Positions 47,894-56,117 of a stretch of 64,000 bases of DNA are shown one piece after another. The DNA is from Mycolicibacterium doricum (GTDB taxonomy: Bacteria; Actinomycetota; Actinomycetes; Mycobacteriales; Mycobacteriaceae), in assembly GCF_010728155.1 (NCBI RefSeq), contig NZ_AP022605.1, positions 1,550,001 through 1,614,000 on the forward strand, given 5' to 3'. Position numbers and translations under genes: made by a program. Within the stretch, counting starts at the first letter, position 1, and each line of letters opens with the position of its first letter. The notes beneath the pieces were generated by a model. The model ran no database searches and was not told where the DNA came from. It saw only the letters and a list, made by a program, of their open reading frames with translations.

Positions 47894-49546
47894 TCACGCG
47901 AGTTCGCCGACCAGCGCCGAGCGCAGCACGTCGAGCGGCACTCCCCCGAGATCGAGTGCCCGGCTGTGGAACTCCTTGAGCGGCATGCTGCGGGCCGACA
48001 TGGTGTTTCGCAGCTGCTCCCAGATTCGTTGACCCACGGCGTAGGACGGTGCCTGCCCCGGCCAGCCGAGATAGCGGTCCAGTTCGAAACGGCGCGTCAT
48101 CTCCGACTGCGCGCAGTGCTGCGTCAGGAAATCCCACGCTCGCTCGGCGTCCCACGTGCGGCCGTCCGGCGCGGTGAGCTCACAGTGCACGCCGATGTCG
48201 ATCGCCACCCGTGCCGCCCGGAACCCCTGAGCGTCGAGCATGCCCATCCGTGCGCCGTCGTCTTCGAGCCAACCCAGTTCGGCCATCAACCGCTCGGCGT
48301 AGAGTGCCCAGCCCTCACCGTGGCCGGCCACCCAGCAGCCCAGCCGCCGCCAGCGGTTGAGTCGGTCGGCGAGCACGACGGCACGCCCGATCTGGAGATG
48401 ATGCCCCGGCACCCCCTCGTGATAGACGGTCGTGGTTTCCTGCCAGGTGTGGAAGGTCTCCTTCCCAGGAGGCACCGACCACCACATCCGACCGGGACGG
48501 GTGAGATCCTCCGAGGGGCCGGTGTAGTAGATGCCGCCGGTATGGGTCGGGGCGATCCGGCATTCCAGGTTGCGCAGTGCTGGGTCGATGTCGAAATGGG
48601 TGTCCGCCAAGGCGTCCACCACGCGGTTCGAGAGATCCTGCATCCACGCCTGAAGCGCATCGGTGCCGTGCACCTGATAGCGCGGTTCGTCGTCGAGGCG
48701 CCGGATCGTCTCGGCCACTCCCGCACCCGGATAAAGCCGCTCGGCGACGATCCTCTGTTCGGCGACGATCGCGCCGAGGTGTTCGAGGCCCCACGCGTAG
48801 GTTTCGTCGAGGTCTACCTCGGTGCCGAGGAAAGACCGCGACAACAACCGGTAGGCGTCCCGGCCGAAGGCGTCACGCTCACGGGCGTGCGGGGCGATGT
48901 CCTCACGCAGCACCCGCCCCAGATCACGATAGGCGGACGCGGCCGCGGCAGCGCGCCGGTCGAGGTCGTCCTGCAGCGCCGGTGCGTCGGGTGCGGCGCC
49001 GGCCACCATGTCGACGAACAACTGCTCGATCTCGGCGGCCTGCTCGACGCCCCGCTGCACCTGCCTGATCGCCGGCGGATGCCCGTCTGCCGCGGCCGTA
49101 CGCAGCGCCTCTGCATAGCCGGGCACCCGGTCCGGCAACGTCGCCAGTCGCCGGCTGATCACCACCCAATCCTCGACGGTGTCGGTCGGCATCAGATCGA
49201 AGACGTCGCGCATGGTCTGCAGCGGCGAGGCGATCACGTTGAGCTCACCGATGTCTAGGCCGGCCTCATGGATGTCGATGAGTACGCCGAGCCGTTCGCG
49301 CATCGCGGCGGCGGTCACCGCGTCGGTCTCGTCCACCGCGACGACGGCACGTAGTTCCTTGAGCGCCGACTTGGCGGCTTCGGCGCGGGCGGCGACGGCG
49401 TCGGGGGAGTAGTCGGTGATGTCCTCGTCGTAGTTGCGGTCGCCACCGGCGATGCCCAGTTCGGTTGCCATACAGGGATCGAGTGCGGCGAGCGTGTCGA
49501 GGTAGCGTTCGGCGACCCCGTCGACCGCCGTCGGGCGCCTAGCCAA
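47894..49546 (-). CDS. DUF885 family protein (predicted zinc metallopeptidase)
   Basis: A 550-residue protein of the DUF885 family. The metal-binding segment is TTVYHEGVPGHHLQIGRA near residues 370-385 (H-E-G-x-P-G-H-H), followed at about 420-430 by GHGEGWALYAERLMAELGW, which supplies the last Glu. These fit M32/M3-like carboxypeptidase or dipeptidase folds; no substrate is known to me. No signal peptide, so it is cytoplasmic. The start codon is TTG 49544-49546, overlapping the stop of the broken YpfJ-type gene upstream (TTGGCTAG), so the two were or are translationally coupled. Confidence 0.87.
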   Translation of the reverse strand: MARRPTAVDGVAERYLDTLAALDPCMATELGIAGGDRNYDEDITDYSPDAVAARAEAAKSALKELRAVVAVDETDAVTAAAMRERLGVLIDIHEAGLDIGELNVIASPLQTMRDVFDLMPTDTVEDWVVISRRLATLPDRVPGYAEALRTAAADGHPPAIRQVQRGVEQAAEIEQLFVDMVAGAAPDAPALQDDLDRRAAAAASAYRDLGRVLREDIAPHARERDAFGRDAYRLLSRSFLGTEVDLDETYAWGLEHLGAIVAEQRIVAERLYPGAGVAETIRRLDDEPRYQVHGTDALQAWMQDLSNRVVDALADTHFDIDPALRNLECRIAPTHTGGIYYTGPSEDLTRPGRMWWSVPPGKETFHTWQETTTVYHEGVPGHHLQIGRAVVLADRLNRWRRLGCWVAGHGEGWALYAERLMAELGWLEDDGARMGMLDAQGFRAARVAIDIGVHCELTAPDGRTWDAERAWDFLTQHCAQSEMTRRFELDRYLGWPGQAPSYAVGQRIWEQLRNTMSARSMPLKEFHSRALDLGGVPLDVLRSALVGELA

Positions 49547-50131
49547 GGTCGTTGGTGGCGAACGTGTCGCACTTCGCCGGATCGCCGGTCTGATAGCCGA
49601 CCGTGAACCACTTCTGCCGCTGTTCGGACGAGCCGTGGGTCCACGATTCGGGATTGACCCGGCCGGTCGCGGCCTCCTGGATCCGGTCGTCGCCGACCGC
49701 CGATGCAGTCGACAACGCGTCGGCGATGTGGTTGTCGGTCAACGGTTCGAGGAAGGGTGCCCCCATGCTCTCCTGCTTGGTGACCGCCGCGTAGTGCGCC
49801 CACACGCCTGCGTAGGCGTCGGCCTGCAACTCGGTCCGCACACTCCCGCCGGTGGGTCCTTCCGCCACCACCCGGCACTGCACGAACTCGTCGGCGTCGG
49901 CGCCGGTCTTGCACCGACTGAGGTCGAAGCCCGGCGTCTCGACGCCCTCGGTCGAGATCCGCTGTTGTCGCGGGAGCACCGTGCCGGGATCCACACCGAA
50001 AAACCATGCGATGACCACGATCAGCAGACCACCGACCCACCGCCGACGGCGATGCCGCGACCGCCTCCCCGCCCGCCACCGGTGCTCGAGCTGGTGCTGG
50101 TGTCGATGTGCATGCCCTCGTTGAAGGTCAT
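49539..50131 (-). pseudogene. YpfJ-type neutral zinc metallopeptidase, frameshifted and missing its catalytic domain (Rv2575-like)
   Basis: The family (about 290 residues) has a Gly-rich N-terminus, one membrane helix, a HExxH peptidase domain and a conserved C-terminus. Here ATG 50131 (MTFNEGMHIDTSTSSSTG) reads into the Gly run, where one G appears to be lost near 50033-50040, throwing the frame to a stop; the rest of the helix (LLIVVIAWFFGVDPGTVLP) is in another frame. Farther on, ADADEFVQCRVVA is joined in frame to EGPTGGSVRTELQADAYAGV, removing about 95 residues including the HEFGHH site. The C-terminus (VNPESWTHGSSEQRQKWFTV) is intact up to TAG at 49539. Two independent lesions make this a pseudogene. 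A 159-residue frame from GTG 50018 could still make a catalytically dead protein. Confidence 0.75.
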
Positions 50132-50203
50132 CGCAGACTCCATCCGCCCTCGGGGAGGCGCGACTCAGCGCCGGCGTTCAGAATCCCACACTACGATTCG
50201 GGT

Positions 50204-51700
50204 GTGTCTGCCGTCGCCCATGATCGAACCGTCGCGCACACCACGCTCGGCCGGTTACGCGGCACCACCGAAGGCGGTGTACACGTCTGGCGCGGCGTTC
50301 CGTACGCCCGCCAGCCGCTGGGTGAGCTGCGCTTCGCCGCACCGATTGCGCCCGAACCGTGGAGCGGCGTGCGCGATGCGCTCGAACACGGGCCGATCCC
50401 GCCGCAGGGCCGCTCATTCGTGGGCGGTGGACGCGACGACCCGAAGCTCCGTGACGAGGCGTGCCTGACGCTGACCGTGTGGTCCCCGGACACGACGGCA
50501 GCGCTGCCGGTGATGGTCTGGATCCCCGGCGGGGCGTTTGTCTACGGGGCCGGCCAACTGCAGCTCTACAACGGATCTCGGCTGGCGGCGAACGGGAACG
50601 TCGTGGTCGTCAACGTGACCTACCGGATCGGGGCTTTCGGCGGGCTGGACCTGAGCGCGCTCGGCGACGGGTTCGACGACAACCTGGCACTGCGCGACCA
50701 ACTTGCCGCGCTGCGGTGGGTCCGTGAGAACATCGCCGCGTTCGGTGGTGACCCCGACCGCGTGACGGTGTTCGGTGAGTCGGCGGGCGCGACGTCGGTG
50801 CTGGCGTTGCTGGCCTGCCCTGCCGCCGGGGGATTGTTCGCCCGGGCGATCGCACAGAGCCCGGCGTTGCCGTTGATCGCCGACCGCGACACCCGCAGCC
50901 ACCGTGCGCGGCGGTTCCTCGAGCTGCTCGGGCTCGATGTCGCGCAGGTGAAATCCGCACCTCAGCGGTCACTGCGCCGGGCGGCGGGTCGCCTCCAGCT
51001 GGAGAGCGTGGCCGAGACACCAACGCTCGCCTACGGACTGACCTACGGTGTCGACCTGCTACCGGAGCACCCGATCGCTGCAGCCCGTGCCGGTACGGTC
51101 CATCCGGTGCCGTTGATCATCGGCACCAACAGTCACGAGGCTTCCATGTTCGCGTGGGGTAAGCCGCCGATGCTGCCGACCACACCCGCCGCCGCGGAAT
51201 CGTGGATTCGGCGGTGCGCCCCGCACGCCCGCGAGCGGCTCCTGGCGGCCTATCCGGCCCATCCGCGGCGTCAAGCGCTGGTCGCCATCGGCTCCGATGT
51301 CATGTTCGGTGCCCCGACGTGGGCATTCACCGATGCCTACAGCGCCCACGCGCCGACGTACGTCTACCGCTTCGACCACACCACCTGGACGCTTCGGGCG
51401 CTTGGCCTGGGCGCCACCCACGGCAGCGAGATCGTCCACGTCCAGCACAGCTATGCGTCGTATCTCGGCCGCAAACTGCATCCGTTGGGTCGGCGCGTGC
51501 TGCCGTCGGTGGGCCGGCGGATGCAACGGACGTGGCTCGATTTCGCGACCCGGGGGTGGGAGGACGGTGAGCAGTGGCGCGACGACTGGCCGCATTACGA
51601 CTCGGTCCGCCGGCGCACGCGGGTGATCCGCTCGATGCGCGACGAGTCCGTCGACGATCCGGACGCGGTGCGCCGGCAGGCGTGGAGCGGAATCTACTAA
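50204..51700 (+). CDS. type B carboxylesterase
   Basis: A 498-residue alpha/beta hydrolase of the carboxylesterase/lipase type B family. Opening segment WRGVPYARQPLGELRFAAP, oxyanion loop VMVWIPGGAFVYGAG, nucleophile VTVFGESAGATSVLALLA with Ser near residue 192, acidic residue in IIGTNSHEASMF near 311, and His in ATHGSEIVHVQHSYA near 406. It hydrolyses esters; substrate is unknown. No signal peptide is visible, so it is probably cytoplasmic. The start is GTG 50204, preferred over longer in-frame extensions that overlap the broken peptidase gene. It is divergent from that gene. Confidence 0.92.
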   Translation: MSAVAHDRTVAHTTLGRLRGTTEGGVHVWRGVPYARQPLGELRFAAPIAPEPWSGVRDALEHGPIPPQGRSFVGGGRDDPKLRDEACLTLTVWSPDTTAALPVMVWIPGGAFVYGAGQLQLYNGSRLAANGNVVVVNVTYRIGAFGGLDLSALGDGFDDNLALRDQLAALRWVRENIAAFGGDPDRVTVFGESAGATSVLALLACPAAGGLFARAIAQSPALPLIADRDTRSHRARRFLELLGLDVAQVKSAPQRSLRRAAGRLQLESVAETPTLAYGLTYGVDLLPEHPIAAARAGTVHPVPLIIGTNSHEASMFAWGKPPMLPTTPAAAESWIRRCAPHARERLLAAYPAHPRRQALVAIGSDVMFGAPTWAFTDAYSAHAPTYVYRFDHTTWTLRALGLGATHGSEIVHVQHSYASYLGRKLHPLGRRVLPSVGRRMQRTWLDFATRGWEDGEQWRDDWPHYDSVRRRTRVIRSMRDESVDDPDAVRRQAWSGIY

Positions 51701-51812
51701 CGGGCGAACCGTTCGCCGGCGTACCGCCGCAGGAAGCACTGGAACAGCCGTACACCACCGGCCGGCCGAGCGTCGTCCCGATTCCGCCGCGACGACGGTA
51801 GATTCCAGGCCG

Positions 51813-52700
51813 CTATCCCGGACCGTCGCCGGCGGCGGCCAGCAGCGGCACCACGACGTCGCTGATCGGCGTCGCGATACCGTAGGCGGCTCCCTTGCGG
51901 GCGATCACGCCGTTTCGGATGTCCCATTCCAGGGCCCGCCCGGCCTCGCGGTCGGTGAGCATCGACGTGGTGATGTCCGGCGGCGACGCGGCCAGCATCC
52001 CGATGACCTCGTCCACCACCTCGTCGCCGAGCCCGGCACCGTCGGCCCGTGCGACCGCCAGACACTCGGCCAGGTAGCGGCGGCCCAGCGTGGCGATGTC
52101 GTGGCGGCGGAACATCCCCGACCGGCGTCCGGTCAGCACCATCAGACCGACGACCGCATTGACCAGCAGTTTGCGCCATGCCGCGGTGAGGAAGTCGGGA
52201 TCGCACTCGACGCCGAGGTGCGGGGTGCCCAGCGCGCGGGCGAGCATCGCGGCAGCGTCGTTGTCCGGCAGCACCAACCGGGCCTCGGTCCGGATTCGCA
52301 CCCACCCCGGTGGCTCCACCTCCGCCGAGACCCACACCGCGGCCGGGACCACGGTCACCCCTGGGCAGAACCGGCCGACCCGCTCGGTCTGCTCGACACC
52401 GTTCTGCAGTGCGCACACCACGGTGCGGTCGTCGCAGAGTCGCCCCAGCCAGGGTGCGGCCGCCTCGTTCTGGGTGTCCTTGACCGCCAGCAGAACCACG
52501 TCGACCGGGCCGTCGACGTCGGCGGGGTCGGTGTGCACCGGCCCGGGCACCACGATCGGCTCCCGGTCCTCGGGACGGACCTCGATCAAGGCGCGGGCGG
52601 TGCGACCGCACAGCAGCACCGGCCGGCCGGCCTCGTACAGCAGGGCGGCCACGGTCGCGCCGATGGCACCTGGCCCGACGACTGCGATGCGGGTGGTCAC
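51813..52700 (-). CDS. ketopantoate reductase (PanE/ApbA) family protein (Rv2573-like)
   Basis: A 295-residue NAD(P)-dependent reductase. The Rossmann dinucleotide motif is [20 protein letters not shown] at the N-terminus; further on are [20 protein letters not shown] with the catalytic Lys and [16 protein letters not shown]. The C-terminal helical domain has [19 protein letters not shown] (conserved K-x4-N) and [20 protein letters not shown] with the terminal E...R/K contacts. PanE makes pantoate for coenzyme A; several paralogs act on other 2-oxo acids, so substrate is open. The start is GTG 52700, and the protein is longer than I recall for M. tuberculosis Rv2573 (about 246). Confidence 0.87.
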   Translation of the reverse strand: MTTRIAVVGPGAIGATVAALLYEAGRPVLLCGRTARALIEVRPEDREPIVVPGPVHTDPADVDGPVDVVLLAVKDTQNEAAAPWLGRLCDDRTVVCALQNGVEQTERVGRFCPGVTVVPAAVWVSAEVEPPGWVRIRTEARLVLPDNDAAAMLARALGTPHLGVECDPDFLTAAWRKLLVNAVVGLMVLTGRRSGMFRRHDIATLGRRYLAECLAVARADGAGLGDEVVDEVIGMLAASPPDITTSMLTDREAGRALEWDIRNGVIARKGAAYGIATPISDVVVPLLAAAGDGPG

Positions 52701-52752
52701 GATCCCCAAGCTACCGGCGGGGAGCGCCACGGCGCCGAATGCCACAAGCGTC

Positions 52753-52807
52753 CAACTACGAGGGCCCCAACTACGAGGGCCCCAACTATTACGAGGGCCC
52801 CAACTAC
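52753..52807. repeat. tandem repeat in the aspS leader (15, 15 and 18 bp plus partial unit)
   Basis: CAACTACGAGGGCCC occurs at 52753 and 52768; a third unit at 52783-52800 reads CAACTATTACGAGGGCCC; a partial CAACTAC follows. The last unit runs into TACACT (52805-52810), a good -10 hexamer for aspS. The repeat lies between divergent genes and each unit holds the palindrome GGGCCC. Confidence 0.93.
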
Positions 52808-52851
52808 ACTGTGGCCGTTGTCCCAAGCCCACTCATCCCCAGGAGCTCTTT

Positions 52852-54627
52852 GTGCTGCGCAGTCATGCCGCCGGATCGCTGCGACCCGCCGCTGCCGGTC
52901 AGAAAGTGACGCTGGCCGGATGGGTGGCGCGTCGCCGCGACCACGGTGGCGTCATCTTCATCGATCTGCGCGACGCGTCCGGGGTATCTCAAGTGGTATT
53001 CCGCGAAGGCGCGGTCCTCGAGGCGGCTCACCGATTACGGGCCGAGTTCTGTGTGGCCGTCGAAGGCGTCGTGGAGGTCCGTCCGGAGGGCAACGAGAAT
53101 CCCGAGATCCCGACCGGTGGCATCGAGGTGAACGCCACCACGCTGACGGTGCTGGGTGAGAGCGCCCCGCTGCCGTTCCAGCTCGACGACGAGGCCGGTG
53201 AGGAAGCCCGGCTGAAGTACCGCTACCTCGACCTACGCCGGGACGGCCCCGGCAACGCCATCCGATTGCGGTCGAAGGTGAACGCTGCCGCCCGCGAGGT
53301 GCTGGCGCGTCACGACTTCGTCGAGATCGAGACGCCGACGATGACGCGGTCCACCCCTGAGGGGGCGCGTGACTTCCTGGTCCCCGCGCGTCTGCAACCA
53401 GGGTCGTTCTACGCGCTGCCGCAGAGCCCGCAGCTGTTCAAGCAACTGCTCATGGTCGCGGGCATGGAGCGGTACTACCAGATCGCGCGTTGCTATCGCG
53501 ACGAGGATTTCCGCGCCGACCGCCAGCCCGAGTTCACCCAGCTCGACATGGAGATGAGCTTCGTCGACGCCGACGACGTCATCGCGGTGTCCGAAGAGAT
53601 CCTCAAGGCGCTGTGGGCGTTGATCGGCCATGATCTGCCCACGCCGCTGCCACGCATCACCTACGCCGAGGCGATGCGCCGATTCGGTTCCGACAAACCC
53701 GATCTGCGGTTCGGCCTCGAACTCGTCGAGTGCAAGGACTTCTTCGCCGACACCACCTTTCGGGTGTTCCAGGCGCCCTACGTCGGTGCCGTCGTGATGC
53801 CCGGCGGGGCGTCGCAGCCGCGCCGAACGCTCGACGGCTGGCAGGAGTGGGCCAAGCAGCGCGGCGCCAAGGGACTGGCCTACGTGCTGGTCGGTGACGA
53901 CGGCACGCTTGGCGGCCCGGTCGCCAAGAACCTCACCGACGCCGAACGCGACGGCCTGGCCTCCCACGTCGGCGCCAACCCGGGTGACTGCATCTTCTTC
54001 GCGGCCGGGCCGGTCAAGTCGTCGCGGGCCCTGCTCGGTGCGGCCCGCATCGAGATCGCCAGGCGCCTCGACGTGATCGACCCGAACGCATGGGCGTTCA
54101 CGTGGGTGGTCGACTGGCCGCTGTTCGAGATGGCCGAGGAGGCGACCGCGGCGGGTGACGTGGCGGTCGGCTCCGGAGCGTGGACGGCGGTGCACCACGC
54201 GTTCACCGCGCCCCAGCCGCAATCTCAGGACGACTTCGACACCGACCCCGGAAGCGCTCTGGCCGACGCCTACGACATCGTCTGCAACGGAAACGAGATC
54301 GGCGGCGGTTCGATCCGTATCCATCGCCGTGACGTCCAGGAGCGCGTGTTCGCGATGATGGGCATCGAGCACGACGAGGCGCAGGAGAAGTTCGGCTTCC
54401 TGTTGGACGCCTTCACGTTCGGTGCACCGCCACACGGCGGTATCGCCTTCGGTTGGGACCGGATCACCGCGCTGCTCGCCGGGATGGACTCGATCCGCGA
54501 AGTGATCGCGTTCCCGAAGTCCGGCGGCGGCACCGATCCGCTGACCGGTGCGCCTGCGCCGATCACTCCCCAGCAGCGCAGGGAATCGGGAATCGACGCC
54601 ATACCCTCGAAGTGGCACCCAGCATGA
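52852..54627 (+). CDS. aspS: aspartyl-tRNA (Asp/Asn) synthetase
   Basis: A 591-residue class II synthetase of bacterial type. N-terminal OB fold: [22 protein letters not shown]-type segment. Core: [20 protein letters not shown], motif 2 [20 protein letters not shown] then [14 protein letters not shown], and motif 3 [21 protein letters not shown] bacterial GAD insertion domain lies about residues 290-420. In organisms without AsnRS, as mycobacteria, it also charges tRNA-Asn for the amidotransferase route. GTG 52852 has AGGAG six bases upstream, which decides the start. Confidence 0.97.
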   Translation: MLRSHAAGSLRPAAAGQKVTLAGWVARRRDHGGVIFIDLRDASGVSQVVFREGAVLEAAHRLRAEFCVAVEGVVEVRPEGNENPEIPTGGIEVNATTLTVLGESAPLPFQLDDEAGEEARLKYRYLDLRRDGPGNAIRLRSKVNAAAREVLARHDFVEIETPTMTRSTPEGARDFLVPARLQPGSFYALPQSPQLFKQLLMVAGMERYYQIARCYRDEDFRADRQPEFTQLDMEMSFVDADDVIAVSEEILKALWALIGHDLPTPLPRITYAEAMRRFGSDKPDLRFGLELVECKDFFADTTFRVFQAPYVGAVVMPGGASQPRRTLDGWQEWAKQRGAKGLAYVLVGDDGTLGGPVAKNLTDAERDGLASHVGANPGDCIFFAAGPVKSSRALLGAARIEIARRLDVIDPNAWAFTWVVDWPLFEMAEEATAAGDVAVGSGAWTAVHHAFTAPQPQSQDDFDTDPGSALADAYDIVCNGNEIGGGSIRIHRRDVQERVFAMMGIEHDEAQEKFGFLLDAFTFGAPPHGGIAFGWDRITALLAGMDSIREVIAFPKSGGGTDPLTGAPAPITPQQRRESGIDAIPSKWHPA

Positions 54628-54851
54628 CTCAGCAAGACCAGAACAATCGTTGCCGAGCCAGGCGCCACCCGAGGATTCCGACCAGGCCATCGTCGAGGAG
54701 GTTCGGCGCCAACGGGGTGCCGTCGGCTGGTCGTACCCCGGCCCGCCGATAGATCCCGGTGTGGGTGCACTGAATGCCGGTGTCCGGGAGTCGCTGCGCG
54801 ACGTCTCCGACACCCGACCAGGTTGCCACGTCCAAGAAGCTACCCTCAGGC
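54628..54851 (+). pseudogene. possible remnant of a small gene after aspS
   Basis: From ATG 54624, overlapping the aspS stop, the first codons read MTQQDQNN; a different frame then reads LPSQAPPEDSDQAIVEEVRR and VGWSYPGPPIDPGVGALNAG, which looks protein-like and well biased. The switch near 54640-54650 suggests one frameshift. The second frame then enters the DUF389 gene without a stop. It could be a decayed small gene or the lost N-terminus of the next protein. I recognise no family. Confidence 0.35.
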
Positions 54852-55778
54852 GTGCTGCATCTGCGGGTGATCGCGCCACCCGACCTGTGCGAGCCGGTCC
54901 TGGACCTGCTGGCCGAAAATCCCGGCGTCGTGCACCTGGTCTTCCATCGCGACGCCGCGATCGACCCGCGCGGCCACGAGATCACCGCCGATATCGCCCG
55001 CGAGTCGGCCAACGAGGTGGTCGACGGGCTCAAGTCCCTCGGTGTCAGGGACCGCGGCGCGATCACGCTCGATGTCGTGGATACGGTGCTGTCGGTTCGG
55101 GCCTACCGCGCCGAGGACGAGGCCGACGGGGATCCCGCCGATGCGGTGGTATGGGATGAACTCGCCGCCCGCACCCGCGAAGAGTCCACGCTGAACCTCA
55201 CCTTTGTCTCCTTCCTCACTCTGGCGTGCATGATCGCCGCAGTCGGCGTGGTCGCCGATTCGCCGGTCACCGTGGTCGGCGCCATGGTCGTCGGACCGGA
55301 ATTCGGCCCGCTGGCCGCGCTCGCGGTCTCGCTGGTGCGCCGCCGAACACACCTGGCACGGCGCGCACTGGCCGCTCTGCTCATCGGCTTCCCGATCGCG
55401 ATGGCCGTCACCGCGCTGGCGGTACTGGCCGGCGAGGGGGTCGGCTGGATCAAGCTGGCCAGCACCCGAGACCTCGACGAGGTCGATTTCATCTTCCAGG
55501 TGGGACCGCTCTCCCTGGTCGTCGCGCTGCTGGCGGGCGCGGCCGGGATGCTGTCGTTGGTCTCGGCGAAGTCGGCTGCGCTTGTAGGTGTGTTCATCTC
55601 CGTGACGACGGTGCCCGCGGCAGGTTTCGCCGTGGTGGCGGCCACGGTAGGCGACTGGGATGTCGCCGCGCAGTCGGCCGCCCAACTCTCGATCAACCTC
55701 GTTGGGATCGTGTCCGCCGGCGTGTTGGTGCTGTGGATCCGCAGGTGCGCCGACTGCCGCCACCACGAGCAGGACTGA
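54852..55778 (+). CDS. DUF389 integral membrane protein (Rv2571c-like)
   Basis: A 308-residue protein. The N-terminal soluble part (about 1-100) starts VLHLRVIAPPDLCEPVLDLL. Then come about six membrane helices with the DUF389 core: STLNLTFVSFLTLACMIAAV and GVVADSPVTVVGAMVVGPEF-GPLAALAVSL (the S-P-x-VVGAM(V/I)xxP motif), later FPIAMAVTALAVLAGEGV and GPLSLVVALLAGAAGMLSLV. A Cys/His-rich C-terminus (RRCADCRHHEQD) might bind metal. Transport function is presumed but not proven. The start is GTG 54852; ATG 54774 would add 26 residues. It matches Rv2571c in place. Confidence 0.85.
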   Translation: MLHLRVIAPPDLCEPVLDLLAENPGVVHLVFHRDAAIDPRGHEITADIARESANEVVDGLKSLGVRDRGAITLDVVDTVLSVRAYRAEDEADGDPADAVVWDELAARTREESTLNLTFVSFLTLACMIAAVGVVADSPVTVVGAMVVGPEFGPLAALAVSLVRRRTHLARRALAALLIGFPIAMAVTALAVLAGEGVGWIKLASTRDLDEVDFIFQVGPLSLVVALLAGAAGMLSLVSAKSAALVGVFISVTTVPAAGFAVVAATVGDWDVAAQSAAQLSINLVGIVSAGVLVLWIRRCADCRHHEQD

Positions 55779-56117
55779 TCGTCACGAAAAATGCGCTCCT
55801 GTACATCATGTGATGGGATCAGCGCATGGGACGATCACCGTCGAGGGACACGTCCGGTCGGAGATCGTCGACACCGCCGCCGGCGCCTCCCGCGGCGGCT
55901 GCAACGTCCCTGTCGCCCACACCGGCCGCCGGCCCTACGACACCCTGTCCGTAGACGCCGTGGAAGCCGGATCGCGGCGGGGGTGCCAAGTTGAGTTCTC
56001 TCGGTCCACTCCTGGCCGCATCGACGTCGTGAACCCGGGGGATAAGCAGGCCGGCCAGTCGACCGACGTGGGAGCGCCAGTAACCCCAGACCTGGGCCGG
56101 GTGCGTACGGTGCTGCG
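55779..56117. other. intergenic stretch with a doubtful 102-codon frame
   Basis: Between the DUF389 gene and the ATP-grasp gene. An ATG at 55813 opens a frame (MGSAHGTITVEGHVRSEIVD) that ends at 56121 and overlaps the next start by 4 bp. Codon bias is moderate and no ribosome site precedes it; I do not call it a gene. M. tuberculosis has a small gene (Rv2570) somewhere here, but I see no similarity that I can defend. Confidence 0.4.
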
